Under the pieces are notes generated by a model. That model worked only from the letters and a program-made list of their open reading frames with translations, was not told the DNA's origin and did no database searches. Below are positions 1 to 11,155 of a stretch of DNA of 64,000 nucleotides, in pieces. The stretch's first letter is position 1. Every line of letters begins with the position of its first letter. The DNA is from an uncultured Paenibacillaceae bacterium (lineage in GTDB: Bacteria; Bacillota; Bacilli; Aneurinibacillales; Aneurinibacillaceae), in assembly GCA_946478845.1 (NCBI GenBank), contig CAMLDI010000001.1, positions 124,001 to 188,000 of the forward strand, given 5' to 3'. The translations under genes and the position numbers were made by a program.

Positions 1-751
1 AGTATATAAAGTGGCTGAAAAATTGTTTTCTGGAGCAGGGCTTCCTGTTCCAGAGTTAATGATTGACATCGATACTGAAGTACCTTTAACCCGGGGGCTT
101 GGCAGCAGCGCTGCTGCCATTGTAGGTGCTCTTGTTGCAGCCAATGAGTTAACCGGAGGGCTTTATTCTAAAGATGAGTTGTTTACGATGGCAACAGAGT
201 GGGAAGGCCATCCTGATAATGTGGGGGCTTCCCTCTTCGGCGGAATTATTGTAGCCTGCATGGAAGAGAATATAGTTCGTTATGTTCAATTAAATGTACC
301 TGATGAATTAGAAGCCATTGCAGTTATTCCTCATTTTATGTTGAAAACAGAGAAAGCAAGAAATGTTCTTCCTGCAACATATAGCCGTAAGGATGTTGTG
401 TTCAATACCAGTCATGCAGGAGTGCTAATTGCTGCTCTGGCAACAGGGCAATTAGAGGTTATAGCAGATGCCATGAAGGACGTTGTGCATCACCCATATC
501 GTGCACCATTAGTCCCAGGTTTAGAAGAAATTATTAATCACGCCCATGAATATGGGGCTCTTGGCACTGCTTTATCGGGAGCAGGGCCAACCATATTAGC
601 TTTGATTGATAAAACAAAGCCAACTGACATTTTAGAATGTTATATGGTAGATACATTGAAAAAGTACGGTATTGATTCCACTGTTATGCGATTGAAACCA
701 AACCGAAATGGTGTTGTGATTGAAAATAGCATTACAGGTGTAGCACAGTAA
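1..751 (+). CDS. thrB: Homoserine kinase (5' end outside window)
   Basis: Phosphorylates L-homoserine to O-phosphohomoserine in threonine synthesis; cytoplasmic GHMP-family kinase. The reading frame is already open at base 2, so the GTG at base 11 is not the true start; about 50-60 N-terminal residues are missing. Visible are the GHMP ATP-binding loop LGSSAAAIVGAL, the EGHPDNVGASLFGG motif, and the C-terminal GTALSGAGPTILAL motif that closes the active site. It ends 12 nt before pheA, which has its own ribosome binding site, so the two are probably co-transcribed as amino acid genes. Identification is firm. Confidence 0.95.
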   Translation, partial: VYKVAEKLFSGAGLPVPELMIDIDTEVPLTRGLGSSAAAIVGALVAANELTGGLYSKDELFTMATEWEGHPDNVGASLFGGIIVACMEENIVRYVQLNVPDELEAIAVIPHFMLKTEKARNVLPATYSRKDVVFNTSHAGVLIAALATGQLEVIADAMKDVVHHPYRAPLVPGLEEIINHAHEYGALGTALSGAGPTILALIDKTKPTDILECYMVDTLKKYGIDSTVMRLKPNRNGVVIENSITGVAQ

Positions 752-763
752 AGGAGATTTAGG

Positions 764-1639
764 ATGGAAAGAAGGATTGCATTTTTAGGCCCCCGGGGCA
801 CCAATACAGAAGAAGCTGCTAGATTCCTTTTTACAAGTGAAGAGGATATCTTTTGCCCTTATAGTAACATCCCAGATTGCCTGGATGCAGTGGCAGAAAA
901 ACAAATTGATTTTGCCGTTGTACCCTTAGAAAACTCCATTGAGGGATCTGTTACCTTAACCCTTGATTGGTTAATTCATAAAGTTTCTTTGCCCTTTTTG
1001 GCTGAACTGGCAATTCCGATTTCCCAACACCTGGTGGTGGCGACAAAAGATCCATTACTTTCCCTATCTGACATAAAAAAAGTCATGTCCCATCCTCAGG
1101 GCATTGCCCAGTGCAGGGATTATTTAAGAACAAATCTTCCTAATGCGGATATCGAATATATTAGCAGTACAGCGGAAGGGCCTCGAATTGTTGGAGAAAA
1201 TCCAGATGAACCATGGGCCGCAGTTTGTTCCCTTACAGCAACGAAAATTTATCCTGTAACTATCCTCCGTGGGGAAATTGAGGATAAGAAAAATAACTAC
1301 ACTCGTTTTGTGATTGTAGGGAATAAGGAATTACATGCACCTGCAACAGATCGAAGTAAAACCACAATACTTGTTACTCTTCCCTCTGATTTTCCTGGTG
1401 CCCTTTACCAGGTATTGGCTGCATTTGCCTGGAGAAAAATCAACCTTTCCCGCATTGAGTCACGTCCAACAAAAACTGGGTTAGGAAACTATCATTTTAT
1501 CATTGATATTGAACAGGAAATGGATGAAATATTATTGCCTGGTGCTTTTGCAGAAATGGAAGCATTAGGTTGCCAAATACGCTTAATGGGTACCTATCCA
1601 GTGTATATTAAAGAAGTTGTGGGAAGCCCATCTCCTTAA
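764..1639 (+). CDS. pheA: Prephenate dehydratase
   Basis: Converts prephenate to phenylpyruvate, the committed step to phenylalanine. The protein has 291 aa, the normal length for a monofunctional enzyme without chorismate mutase. It opens with the LGPRGTNTEEAA motif and carries the catalytic TRF triplet in NNYTRFVIVG near residue 180. Residues about 200-280 form a C-terminal ACT regulatory domain with ESRPTKTGLGNYHF, the part that binds phenylalanine for feedback inhibition in this family. The start is supported by AAGGAG shortly upstream of the ATG. A strong two-way terminator follows. Confidence 0.96.
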   Translation: MERRIAFLGPRGTNTEEAARFLFTSEEDIFCPYSNIPDCLDAVAEKQIDFAVVPLENSIEGSVTLTLDWLIHKVSLPFLAELAIPISQHLVVATKDPLLSLSDIKKVMSHPQGIAQCRDYLRTNLPNADIEYISSTAEGPRIVGENPDEPWAAVCSLTATKIYPVTILRGEIEDKKNNYTRFVIVGNKELHAPATDRSKTTILVTLPSDFPGALYQVLAAFAWRKINLSRIESRPTKTGLGNYHFIIDIEQEMDEILLPGAFAEMEALGCQIRLMGTYPVYIKEVVGSPSP

Positions 1640-1661
1640 GAAATTGACAAACAAATAAATT

Positions 1662-1704
1662 AAAACAACCCTATTTTGGAGAAATTCCAAAATAGGGTTG
1701 TTTT
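1662..1704. terminator. Bidirectional intrinsic terminator
   Basis: Perfect 19-bp inverted repeat (arms 1662-1680 and 1686-1704) with a GAAAT loop. Its outer base pairs are A:T runs, so it gives a U-tract on both strands. It lies between the convergent pheA and safA-like genes and should stop both. Confidence 0.93.
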
Positions 1705-1719
1705 GTTTAGCAGTCATCT

Positions 1720-2529
1720 TTATCCGCGATTACGGCCCTTTTTCTTTTTCTTTGTAGGTGGCGGGCAGTAAGGTTGTTGATAGGGGATTTCTTCTTCTGG
1801 CATTACCCCATTTGGTGAGGTTGGTTCAATTCCCATATTTGGAGCAGGTGGTGCAGGGGGCATTCCTGGCATCCCTGATTGAAATGGCATAGGCGCCATA
1901 TAAGGGAATGGGTATGGGAATGGCGAATACATCATGTGAGGATTTTGTTGGAAAGGATTGAAATCCATTTCACCTAACTCCATAGGATTGCAAAAATGCT
2001 TTCCTGGAGGAGGACAATGGCCATGATGTGGCTTTAACGGTGGGCAGAAGGGAAAGGGTGCAAATTGGGGCATCATGGGTGGCATAATGGGCATCATAGG
2101 CATTGTTGGCATAAAAGGTGAAGCCTGTGGCACAGGAGCAGGAGGTGTTTCTTGAATTGGAGCTTGCATAAAAGGTGCAGGAGCTGGTTCAGGTGCTGGC
2201 TCCGGAATGGGAGTAGGCGCTAATTCTTGAGGAGGCAATTCAAAAGAAGGTTCTTCAGCAATAGGCATCTCTTTTGCAGGTTTTTCTGGTGCTACTTTCA
2301 TAAAAGGGACCTGTTTCGAAGTATCGCTAACCTTTTGCAATTGGGTCTCAGGGGGGAATTGAGAACGAATGGGAACACTGTCTGTTGGAATTTTAATTTT
2401 CATTCCAGGAAAAATTTTATCTGGATTTTCAAGTTGTGAATTAAATTCCTGTAACTTTTCAAAATCTAGATTATACTTTTGTGCAATTTTCCAAAGGGTA
2501 TCTCCCTTTTTCACGATGTGAATTTTCAT
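1720..2529 (-). CDS. safA: SafA-like LysM spore coat morphogenetic protein
   Basis: In B. subtilis SafA directs assembly of the inner spore coat and is anchored to the cortex by its LysM domain. This protein (269 aa) starts with a LysM domain at residues 1-48 (MKIHIVKKGDTLWKIAQKY, then PDKIFPGMKIKIP) followed by a long Pro/Met/Phe-rich tail with repeated PFMP and PMMP runs, and a basic KKKKKGRNRG end. The ATG at 2529 is chosen because AGAAAGGAC precedes it and the LysM begins there; the frame stays open upstream to 2670 without family similarity. It is shorter than B. subtilis SafA (387 aa) and lies next to bofC as in related genomes. Confidence 0.85.
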   Translation of the reverse strand: MKIHIVKKGDTLWKIAQKYNLDFEKLQEFNSQLENPDKIFPGMKIKIPTDSVPIRSQFPPETQLQKVSDTSKQVPFMKVAPEKPAKEMPIAEEPSFELPPQELAPTPIPEPAPEPAPAPFMQAPIQETPPAPVPQASPFMPTMPMMPIMPPMMPQFAPFPFCPPLKPHHGHCPPPGKHFCNPMELGEMDFNPFQQNPHMMYSPFPYPFPYMAPMPFQSGMPGMPPAPPAPNMGIEPTSPNGVMPEEEIPYQQPYCPPPTKKKKKGRNRG

Positions 2530-2684
2530 GATATCGTCCTTTCTCATTGCAAAGTTCGATACATCATATGCAAAAATGGGCTTTTTGCTTATAAATTTTT
2601 TTGGAACCTGAATGCGGTATAGAAAAATATGGGTTGGAAAAAATAAGAAGGGGAAAAGAATACCTAACAAAAGAGGGGATTGAA

Positions 2685-3278
2685 ATGATGTTTTATAATC
2701 AATTTCGCCGGCCTTCTAATCGTGTTATCTTTGTTGCCTCTATCTTCTTCCTTTTCCTTGTTGCAATTATAAGTGTTGGATTTTTTTATTATGTTGTAAG
2801 TGGATGGAAACCTTCTATTGGGGTACGTGCTGTGTCCGGTGATTTGGTTCAGGTCATTCTAAAAAAAACCTATGTAACAGGTGAAATAGAAATAGAGAAG
2901 AAAGATGAGGTGATTGAAACTACGAAGCAATTACTGAACAGGTATAAAGGGTGGAAACTTACCCATCGGGAAGGAAATGAGTTTACTTTAGAAATGCGGG
3001 TCAATGATCTTTCTCCTGCTTGTAAGGCCAATGGCTATTTTGGCATTAATGAAAAAGGTGAGCTCTCTCTTTTTGATGGTGTTCCAGAAAAAGAGAGGGT
3101 CATTCAAACATTTTTTCAAATTGATACAAAAAAAATAGAATCCCATTTGCCCAAAGAGGAGATATCAATGTTAAAAAGGGGAATTCGCGTGCAGGATATT
3201 GAAGAATATAATTCCATTCTCTCCACCTTTAGTGAATTTGCCAATTTAGAAAAAGCAAGTAAAATAAAGATAGAATAG
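2685..3278 (+). CDS. bofC: BofC, forespore regulator of the sigma-K checkpoint
   Basis: BofC is secreted from the forespore and tunes the SpoIVB protease signal that triggers pro-sigma-K processing. The predicted 197-aa protein has one N-terminal membrane or signal segment (about residues 14-38) and then the BofC region, with DLSPACKANGYFGI, LSLFDGVPE and QTFFQIDTKKIESHLPK, which line up with B. subtilis BofC as I recall it. The ATG at 2685 follows AGAGGGG; a second ATG comes directly after. It is divergent from safA and ends in its own terminator. Confidence 0.9.
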   Translation: MMFYNQFRRPSNRVIFVASIFFLFLVAIISVGFFYYVVSGWKPSIGVRAVSGDLVQVILKKTYVTGEIEIEKKDEVIETTKQLLNRYKGWKLTHREGNEFTLEMRVNDLSPACKANGYFGINEKGELSLFDGVPEKERVIQTFFQIDTKKIESHLPKEEISMLKRGIRVQDIEEYNSILSTFSEFANLEKASKIKIE

Positions 3279-3308
3279 AAAAGGATGACATAGGTCATCC
3301 TTTTCTTC
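3279..3308 (+). terminator. Intrinsic terminator after bofC
   Basis: An 11-bp perfect stem (3279-3289 with 3294-3304) and a 4-nt ATAG loop begin right after the bofC stop codon. The stem ends in TTTT, and a further T-run follows at 3311-3317. Confidence 0.88.
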
Positions 3309-3365
3309 ATTTTTTTGTTGTACAATGGGAGTATTGTGGAGAAGTTCGGAGGGGTCAAAAAGAAT

Positions 3366-3995
3366 ATGATTGATTTTATTGAAGGGAAATTGTCTTATAT
3401 AGAGAATGATTCCATTGTGATTGAGACCCAGGGACTGGGTTATCGTATTTTTATGGGGAATCCATATCAATATCAGGAAAAGAAAAATCAAACTGTTCGT
3501 GTTTTTACACACTATTACGTTAGGGAAGATGCTATTTTTCTTTATGGTTTTCAACATAGGGACCAGCGGAATGTATTTCGCCAATTATTAAATGTTTCCG
3601 GAATAGGACCAAAAGGAGCCATGGCTATCGTTTCGGCTGCTTCACCGGCCTGGATTATCCAGGCGGTGCAGAAAGAAGATGTTGATTTTCTCATCCGTTT
3701 TCCCGGAATAGGGAAAAAAACCGCACAACGTATGATTTTAGATTTAAAGGATAAGTGGAAAACGGACATAGATCTATCTAATCTAGAAGAGTTAAAAGAT
3801 ATGAATGAACCGATAAGGGACTTATTCCTAACCTTTGCCCAACCAAAACAAGAGTCAACAGAAGCTTTGTTGGCTTTAGGATACAGTGAAAATGAAGTGA
3901 AAAAAGTGATGATGAAAATCGAAAAAGAGGGATCCGATTTACAATCAACAGATCAAATCATAAAGCGGGCTCTCCAATTATTTTTAACCATGTAA
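3366..3995 (+). CDS. ruvA: Holliday junction DNA helicase subunit RuvA
   Basis: RuvA binds four-way junctions and recruits the RuvB motor for branch migration. The 209-aa protein starts [15 protein letters not shown], the usual OB-fold beginning, and has two helix-hairpin-helix motifs ([13 protein letters not shown] and [13 protein letters not shown]). The C-terminal domain that contacts RuvB includes [12 protein letters not shown]. The ATG at 3366 is preferred over an upstream in-frame ATG at 3315 because it matches the family start and has GGAGGGG 11 nt upstream. It is followed by ruvB after 14 nt. Confidence 0.97.
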   Translation: MIDFIEGKLSYIENDSIVIETQGLGYRIFMGNPYQYQEKKNQTVRVFTHYYVREDAIFLYGFQHRDQRNVFRQLLNVSGIGPKGAMAIVSAASPAWIIQAVQKEDVDFLIRFPGIGKKTAQRMILDLKDKWKTDIDLSNLEELKDMNEPIRDLFLTFAQPKQESTEALLALGYSENEVKKVMMKIEKEGSDLQSTDQIIKRALQLFLTM

Positions 3996-4009
3996 GGAGG
4001 GGTAAAAAA

Positions 4010-5011
4010 ATGGAAGAGCGATTTCTTTCCTCTACTATTCGTGATGATGAATATGGATTAGAAGTAAGCCTTAGGCCCCAATCCCTTAAGGAATATATAG
4101 GACAACAACAGGTTAAAGAGAATTTGTCTATATTTATTCAAGCTGCCAAAATGCGCAGTGAAGCATTGGACCATGTTTTGTTGTACGGGCCTCCAGGGTT
4201 GGGGAAAACAACACTTTCTATGATTATTGCACAAGAAATGGGGGTTAACCTTCGAACAACCTCTGGGCCAGCCATTGAACGCCCTGGTGATTTAGCAGCT
4301 ATTCTTTCAGCTCTGGAAGAAGGGGATGTGCTTTTTATTGATGAGATTCACCGCCTTTCCCGTAGCGTGGAAGAAGTATTGTATCCAGCCATGGAAGATT
4401 ATGCGTTAGATATTGTAATTGGTAAAGGGCCTTCAGCTCGTTCTGTTCGCCTTGATCTTCCTTCTTTTACCTTAGTGGGGGCAACCACACGGGCAGGAAT
4501 GGTGTCTTCTCCTTTAAGGGATCGATTTGGAGTGGTCAGCCGTCTGGAATATTATTCAGTCTCAGATTTGTCTGTTATTGTGGAAAGAACTGCAGGGTTA
4601 TTAGGAATGGAAATAACCTGGGAAGGGGCCGCAGAAATCGCCCGCCGTTCCAGGGGAACCCCCCGTATTGCTAACCGCCTCTTAAAAAGGGTGAGGGATT
4701 TCGCTCAGGTAAGTGGAGAAGCATGTATTTCAGGGGAGATGGCATCGGCATCATTAGAAAAAATGCAAGTGGACCCTCTGGGGCTTGATGCTATTGACCA
4801 TAAATTGTTATTGGCCATTATTGATCGGTTTCGGGGGGGGCCTGTAGGGATTGAAACTCTGGCAGCTTCAGTAAGTGAAGAGGTTGGAACCCTTGAAGAA
4901 GTATATGAACCTTATTTGCTACAAATTGGTTTCTTGCAACGGACGCCCAGAGGGAGGATTGTAACCTCGAGGGCATATCAATACTTTAAACGGGAGGTTC
5001 CTGAAGATTGA
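4010..5011 (+). CDS. ruvB: Holliday junction branch migration ATPase RuvB
   Basis: Hexameric AAA+ motor that drives DNA through the RuvA-junction complex. The 333-aa length is typical. Walker A is GPPGLGKTT, Walker B is LFIDEIHRL, sensor 1 is GATTRAG, and the C-terminal winged-helix part contains [10 protein letters not shown] and [20 protein letters not shown] precedes the ATG. Its TGA overlaps the TTG start of the next small gene, so ruvA-ruvB-DUF2905 looks like one operon. Confidence 0.98.
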   Translation: MEERFLSSTIRDDEYGLEVSLRPQSLKEYIGQQQVKENLSIFIQAAKMRSEALDHVLLYGPPGLGKTTLSMIIAQEMGVNLRTTSGPAIERPGDLAAILSALEEGDVLFIDEIHRLSRSVEEVLYPAMEDYALDIVIGKGPSARSVRLDLPSFTLVGATTRAGMVSSPLRDRFGVVSRLEYYSVSDLSVIVERTAGLLGMEITWEGAAEIARRSRGTPRIANRLLKRVRDFAQVSGEACISGEMASASLEKMQVDPLGLDAIDHKLLLAIIDRFRGGPVGIETLAASVSEEVGTLEEVYEPYLLQIGFLQRTPRGRIVTSRAYQYFKREVPED

Positions 5012-5226
5012 ACCCAATTGCAAAGGCAATGATGATCGGCGGAGTTATTTTAATAATCCTGGGGCTTTTATGGCAATTTGGAGGACGATTTCTTCATTTA
5101 GGCCGACTGCCAGGAGATATCGTAATTGAGAAGGAAAATTTCCGCTTTTATTTTCCTGTAGTTACCAGTATTTTATTAAGTATTGTATTATCCTTAATCT
5201 TCTTTCTATTTCGATTGTTTAAATAG
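5008..5226 (+). CDS. DUF2905 small membrane protein
   Basis: A 72-aa protein of unknown function with two hydrophobic segments (about residues 5-24 and 50-70) flanking the conserved [19 protein letters not shown] loop that marks the DUF2905 family. It starts at a TTG inside the ruvB stop (TTGA overlap), with GGGAGG upstream, which implies translational coupling. This gene commonly follows ruvB in Firmicutes. No enzymatic role can be inferred. Confidence 0.88.
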   Translation: MNPIAKAMMIGGVILIILGLLWQFGGRFLHLGRLPGDIVIEKENFRFYFPVVTSILLSIVLSLIFFLFRLFK

Positions 5227-5236
5227 GAATGTTGCC

Positions 5237-5265
5237 TTGCGAGAGTAGATAAAAATCGCTATGAT
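5237..5265 (+). promoter_or_regulatory. Sigma-A-type promoter for queA-tgt-yajC
   Basis: TTGCGA (5237-5242), a 17-bp spacer and TATGAT (5260-5265) lie 36 bp upstream of the queA start. The match is 4/6 and 5/6 to consensus. Confidence 0.5.
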
Positions 5266-5300
5266 TATGTAATGTTACTAAGTTAAAGAGGGTATGTATT

Positions 5301-7471
<2,171 letters not shown>

Positions 7472-7549
7472 GTGTTATAATAATTAGAAAGTCCTGGCAA
7501 AATTGAAATACCAAATAAAGTTTTCTATTACAAATAAGGAGTTGTTGTT

Positions 7550-7822
7550 ATGGAAGGTGCATGGGGAAATATAATTATTTTTGCGCTTTTTATTGTGATT
7601 TTCTATCTTATGATTTTACGTCCACAACAAAAGCGGCAAAAACAAATGAACACAATGTTAAACGAATTGAAAAAAGGGGACAGAGTGGTTACCATTGGTG
7701 GCCTTCATGGAACTATTGAGCAAATTAATGAAGAAGATAACACCATTGTTCTCCTTTCAGGAGGTTCTCGTTTAACCTTTGAAAAAAGAGCAATCAACAA
7801 TGTTGTAGGTGAAAAAGTATAA
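7550..7822 (+). CDS. yajC: Preprotein translocase accessory subunit YajC
   Basis: A small single-span inner membrane protein associated with SecDF-YajC in protein export. The 90-aa product has one hydrophobic segment (about residues 8-25), the signature MILRPQQKRQK right after it, and a cytosolic part with GDRVVTIGGLHGTI. AAGGAG precedes the ATG. It is the last gene of the queA-tgt unit and is followed by a hairpin terminator. Confidence 0.95.
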   Translation: MEGAWGNIIIFALFIVIFYLMILRPQQKRQKQMNTMLNELKKGDRVVTIGGLHGTIEQINEEDNTIVLLSGGSRLTFEKRAINNVVGEKV

Positions 7823-7831
7823 GAAACAGAA

Positions 7832-7863
7832 GAAACCCCCCCTATATTGGGCGGGTTTTCTTT
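7832..7863 (+). terminator. Terminator after yajC
   Basis: The GAAACCCCCCC arm pairs with GGGCGGGTTTTC (one C:C mismatch) around a short AT loop, followed by TTTC. Confidence 0.65.
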
Positions 7864-7886
7864 CTATAAAGGAAAAGGAGAGGTAC

Positions 7887-8270
7887 ATGGAATTTCTTTT
7901 TGAAGAGAGCCACACGTTATATATGATTGAAGGGTATTTAGCAAAAGAAAAAGAAATTATCGTTGGTAAACTGGGCACCTTTTTCTTTCCTGCAGGACGG
8001 TATATTTATGTAGGGAGCGCTAGGCGAAATATTCGTTCTCGAATTGAGCGGCATCTTCGAATAGAAAAAAAGCTACGCTGGCATTTTGACTATTTACGTC
8101 CATTTCTTCAGATAGAAAAAGTGCAAACTTTTGATGGAGTCCATGGAGAATGTGGCCTTTTTCATAAACTCCTTGTAAAAAAGCAGGGAAAGATGATTGT
8201 CAAAGGGTTTGGTTCCTCTGATTGCAAATGCCATTCCCATTTACTGCTTTATGATGGGGACATGATTTGA
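7887..8270 (+). CDS. DUF123 (Uri-type, GIY-YIG superfamily) protein
   Basis: A compact 127-aa protein that matches DUF123. Conserved features are GKLG, the core FPAGRYIYVGSARRNI, RIERHLR, WHFDYL and the C-terminal GFGSSDCKCHSHL, whose Cys/His set could bind metal. The family is distantly related to GIY-YIG nucleases; the exact reaction is not established. The ATG at 7887 follows AAGGAGAGG; the longer upstream frame only reads through the yajC terminator. It is convergent with the next gene. Confidence 0.85.
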   Translation: MEFLFEESHTLYMIEGYLAKEKEIIVGKLGTFFFPAGRYIYVGSARRNIRSRIERHLRIEKKLRWHFDYLRPFLQIEKVQTFDGVHGECGLFHKLLVKKQGKMIVKGFGSSDCKCHSHLLLYDGDMI

Positions 8271-8282
8271 TTTGAAAGGATC

Positions 8283-8660
8283 TTATCGCTGGGACATATT
8301 CACACCAATAATTCCTCCCAAAGCTGAGATGAGAAAACTGCCTAATAAATTGTACAGATGTTTGACGGACAAATCGTTGTTAAAACCAAGGAACAGTAGC
8401 AAGAGGATAATGAGATAATAGGCGAGGCCTACTAATCCTCCATAATACCAGCCCTTTCTTCCTTCTTTTTTTCCAGAAACGAATCCACCGATAAATAAAG
8501 CAAGAACATTAATTAAATAAATGAATGTTGGCAGTGCTGTTTCTTTTACACTGGTAAAAGAAAGAATAAGAGATGTAAGTAGTGCACCAACAAGGACTAT
8601 GGATAGAGTATAAATGGTACCGGCTACTACCGGGTTATTTAATTGGTTTAGTTTAAACAT
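8283..8660 (-). CDS. TIGR04086-type four-span membrane protein
   Basis: A 125-aa protein with four hydrophobic segments and little soluble sequence. It resembles the TIGR04086 membrane family (B. subtilis YrzE type), found near yajC in this conserved region. The start is the ATG at 8660 after GAGGTGA; the in-frame GTG at 8672 overlaps that ribosome binding site and is rejected. Function is unknown. Confidence 0.75.
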   Translation of the reverse strand: MFKLNQLNNPVVAGTIYTLSIVLVGALLTSLILSFTSVKETALPTFIYLINVLALFIGGFVSGKKEGRKGWYYGGLVGLAYYLIILLLLFLGFNNDLSVKHLYNLLGSFLISALGGIIGVNMSQR

Positions 8661-8800
8661 TGAATTCTTCACCTCGCTTTTTGTACAATCTATGAGGTGA
8701 ATTCACGGCTTATTCCCAATTCTCTCCCTTTATTTAGGTTTCCCTTTTATGCCTACAAAAAAATTAGTATAACAATACGAAAAGGAAAGTGTTAATAACG

Positions 8801-10030
8801 ATGGAAAACGTAGAAGTCTCCATACATCATGTACTTTATTTATTAATGATAATAATCATTACTGGAATGATTGCCGGAAAAATTGCAGGGAAACTGAAAT
8901 TGCCTGATGTAGCCTTATTTTTATTAGCTGGAATTGCCCTTGGTCCTGGGTTGCATTTACTTTCAGAATCCAGCCGTTCATTTACTAATCAGTTTATTCT
9001 TGTACTGGGGGCTACTCTGATTCTCTTTGATGGGGGACGCAATATCCGTTTGTCTACCCTGGGTAAAGTGTGGCCCACAGTTACTTTACTGAGTGTACCG
9101 GGTGTTTTAGTAACTGCATTAATCGTAGGGTATACAGCATTTACCTTTTTACATATTCCTTTTATCTATGCCCTTTTACTTGCGGCGATTATTGCATCGA
9201 CGGATCCTGCTACTTTAATTCCTGTGTTTAAACAGGTAAAAATCCGTGCAAAAGTGAGAGAAACCGTAGAAAGCGAATCTGCTTTTAACGATGCCACAGC
9301 TTCGATTCTGACTTTCTCTGTTTTAGCTATCGCTATGGGCCAGGGGGATTTTTCGATTGCTGGAAGTTTGATTGATTTTGTTAAGGTAGCATTTGGTGGG
9401 ATTTTGGTAGGGGCAGTTCTTAGTTTTATCATTGTTTATTTTGTAGCCCATTTTTCTTTTGGGTTTTTAAGGGAATATACAACCATCGGGATGGTTGTTT
9501 CAGCCCTTCTTTCTTACCTGTTGGGGGAAACTTTTGGCGTGAGCGGTTTTATGGCGACCTTTGTGGCAGGTTTAATTTGGGGCAATTCTTCACTGTTTGG
9601 ACTACATATGACTAATAAAAAGGTAGAAATGGATCACTTTACTGATAATATTACCATCTTAATGCGAATGCTTATTTTTATCCTTTTAGGAAGTCAAGTG
9701 GACTTTTCCTCTATCCAGAAATATTTCTGGGGTGGACTACTGGTTGTATTGGTATTCATATTTATTGCCCGACCCATTACTGTTTTAATCTGTACTGTTC
9801 CAGATCGAGTATCCCGTTGGAGTTGGAGAGAAATTCTCTTTATGTGTTGGGTAAGGGAGACCGGTGTTATTCCTGCGGCTCTTTCCGGTATGGTAGTTGG
9901 AATGGGAGTGCCTTATGGGGATGTTATCGCTTCAATTACCTTTATGGCTATACTCTTTACTATTTTATTGCAAGCTAGTACAACTGCTTTTGTTGCAAAA
10001 AAATTAGGAATTGAAGTAAGAGATAATTGA
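8801..10030 (+). CDS. CPA1-family Na+(K+)/H+ antiporter
   Basis: An integral membrane protein of about 409 aa with 11-13 hydrophobic segments. The CPA1/NhaP core is visible: GPGLHLL early on, LFDGGRNI, ASTDPATLIPVF (the ion-binding Asp-Pro region) and ESAFNDATA. It exports monovalent cations in exchange for protons to control pH and salt; ion preference cannot be told from sequence. The ATG at 8801 is preferred, 11 nt after AGGAAAG; a GTG at 8789 is in frame. It lacks a long C-terminal TrkA domain. Confidence 0.88.
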   Translation: MENVEVSIHHVLYLLMIIIITGMIAGKIAGKLKLPDVALFLLAGIALGPGLHLLSESSRSFTNQFILVLGATLILFDGGRNIRLSTLGKVWPTVTLLSVPGVLVTALIVGYTAFTFLHIPFIYALLLAAIIASTDPATLIPVFKQVKIRAKVRETVESESAFNDATASILTFSVLAIAMGQGDFSIAGSLIDFVKVAFGGILVGAVLSFIIVYFVAHFSFGFLREYTTIGMVVSALLSYLLGETFGVSGFMATFVAGLIWGNSSLFGLHMTNKKVEMDHFTDNITILMRMLIFILLGSQVDFSSIQKYFWGGLLVVLVFIFIARPITVLICTVPDRVSRWSWREILFMCWVRETGVIPAALSGMVVGMGVPYGDVIASITFMAILFTILLQASTTAFVAKKLGIEVRDN

Positions 10031-10058
10031 AACAGTTTTTCTTTTCCATTATGATAAA

Positions 10059-10118
10059 GAAGACTTGGTGAGTGCCAAGCCGAAGGTGAAAAGACTTGGA
10101 CTTTTTGGGGGTGTAAGT
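10059..10118 (+). other. Structured leader segment upstream of corA
   Basis: Holds ACTTGGTGAGTGCCAAGCC (10063-10081), with a CTTGG/CCAAG stem, and a second CTTGG (10095-10099) that could compete for the same CCAAG. 17 of 19 bases match a segment upstream of hisS at 25588-25606. It does not match the M-box or any other riboswitch I can recognise. Function unknown. Confidence 0.35.
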
Positions 10119-11090
10119 ATGATCAAAACCTACTTCTATAATCATTCTGAACAAACAATGCATCATGATGTGGATTTAAACCAGGTTCATGAATTTCTTC
10201 GATCCCCTGAGGATTTACTTTGGATTGATTTATATGATGTAGGCAATGATGAGTTACACTATGTAGCACAAATCTTCAATTTCCACCCTCTGGCAATTGA
10301 AGATTGTTTACATGTCAGCCCTCGGGCAAAAGTGGATGATTATGAGGATTATCATTTTTTCGTATTCCATGCCCTTCGCTACAATGAAGAAAGCGATACA
10401 GAAATTACAACTCTTGAGTTAAATGTATTCTATGGGCCCAATTATGTGGTTACCATTCATAAACACCAAATGCCCAGCATAGGCAGAATTGCCGCTATTA
10501 GTTTGAGAAATAAAAAGTATATGAATAGAGGTCCAGATTTTCTCCTGTATTCTATTGTCGATGGGATTACTGATGAATATTTCCCTATTATGGATCGCAT
10601 TAGTGTCCGTATTGATGAATTGGAAGATGAAATCTTTGATCATCAAGTAGAAGAAATTACAGAAGAATTCCTTGCTTTGAAGAGAACGATTATTTTAATT
10701 CGTCGTGTAGTTTTGCCTCAGCGAAGAATTTTTGCAGGATTAAATGGACGAATGCCTTTTGAGATTCGAGAGGAAAACGTTCCTTTTTATGTGGATTTAG
10801 TAGACCATTTAGAACGGATTAATGACTCAACAGAGACATTCCGTGATCTGGTTAATGGTGCATTGGATACTTACTATTCTATTGTCAGTGCTAATACTAC
10901 TGAAACAATGCGAATCTTAACCATTATCTCGACCATCATGATGCCTTTAACCTTCGTAACCGGATTATTTGGAATGAACGTAAATATCCCATTGGGTGAT
11001 TCCAACGAAGGATTTTGGATTATTATTATCGGTTGTATATCGATTGTTTCAATTATGTTGTATTATTTTCGAAAAAAACGTTGGATATAG
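10119..11090 (+). CDS. corA: CorA-family magnesium/divalent cation transporter
   Basis: Pentameric channel for Mg2+ (or Co2+/Ni2+). The 323-aa protein has the large acidic cytosolic funnel domain, then two C-terminal membrane helices. The signature GMN lies in GLFGMNVNIPLG at the end of helix 1, and the protein ends in a basic KKRW tail, as in CorA. The start at 10119 follows GGGGGTG and begins MIKTYFYN; the longer upstream frame runs through a hairpin leader. A terminator follows the gene. Confidence 0.93.
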   Translation: MIKTYFYNHSEQTMHHDVDLNQVHEFLRSPEDLLWIDLYDVGNDELHYVAQIFNFHPLAIEDCLHVSPRAKVDDYEDYHFFVFHALRYNEESDTEITTLELNVFYGPNYVVTIHKHQMPSIGRIAAISLRNKKYMNRGPDFLLYSIVDGITDEYFPIMDRISVRIDELEDEIFDHQVEEITEEFLALKRTIILIRRVVLPQRRIFAGLNGRMPFEIREENVPFYVDLVDHLERINDSTETFRDLVNGALDTYYSIVSANTTETMRILTIISTIMMPLTFVTGLFGMNVNIPLGDSNEGFWIIIIGCISIVSIMLYYFRKKRWI

Positions 11091-11104
11091 AGTACTTATC
11101 ATGC

Positions 11105-11142
11105 AAAAAGGAAGGTTCTGTTATAAGAGCCTTCCTTTTTTA
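11105..11142. terminator. Bidirectional terminator between corA and spoVB
   Basis: A stem of about 12-14 bp (AAGGAAGGTTCT with AGAGCCTTCCTT, one G:T pair) is flanked by A and T runs, so it works on both strands between convergent genes. Confidence 0.88.
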
Positions 11143-11155
11143 TGTTCCCCTCCCT

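Noticed and set aside
2530..2670. 47-residue N-terminal extension of the safA-like frame with a hydrophobic stretch
   Set aside because: The LysM domain starts exactly at ATG 2529 after a good ribosome binding site; the extension overlaps the divergent promoter region and has no family support.
10059..10118. M-box (Mg2+) riboswitch before corA
   Set aside because: The segment is far too short and lacks the conserved M-box sequences; kept only as an unexplained structured leader.
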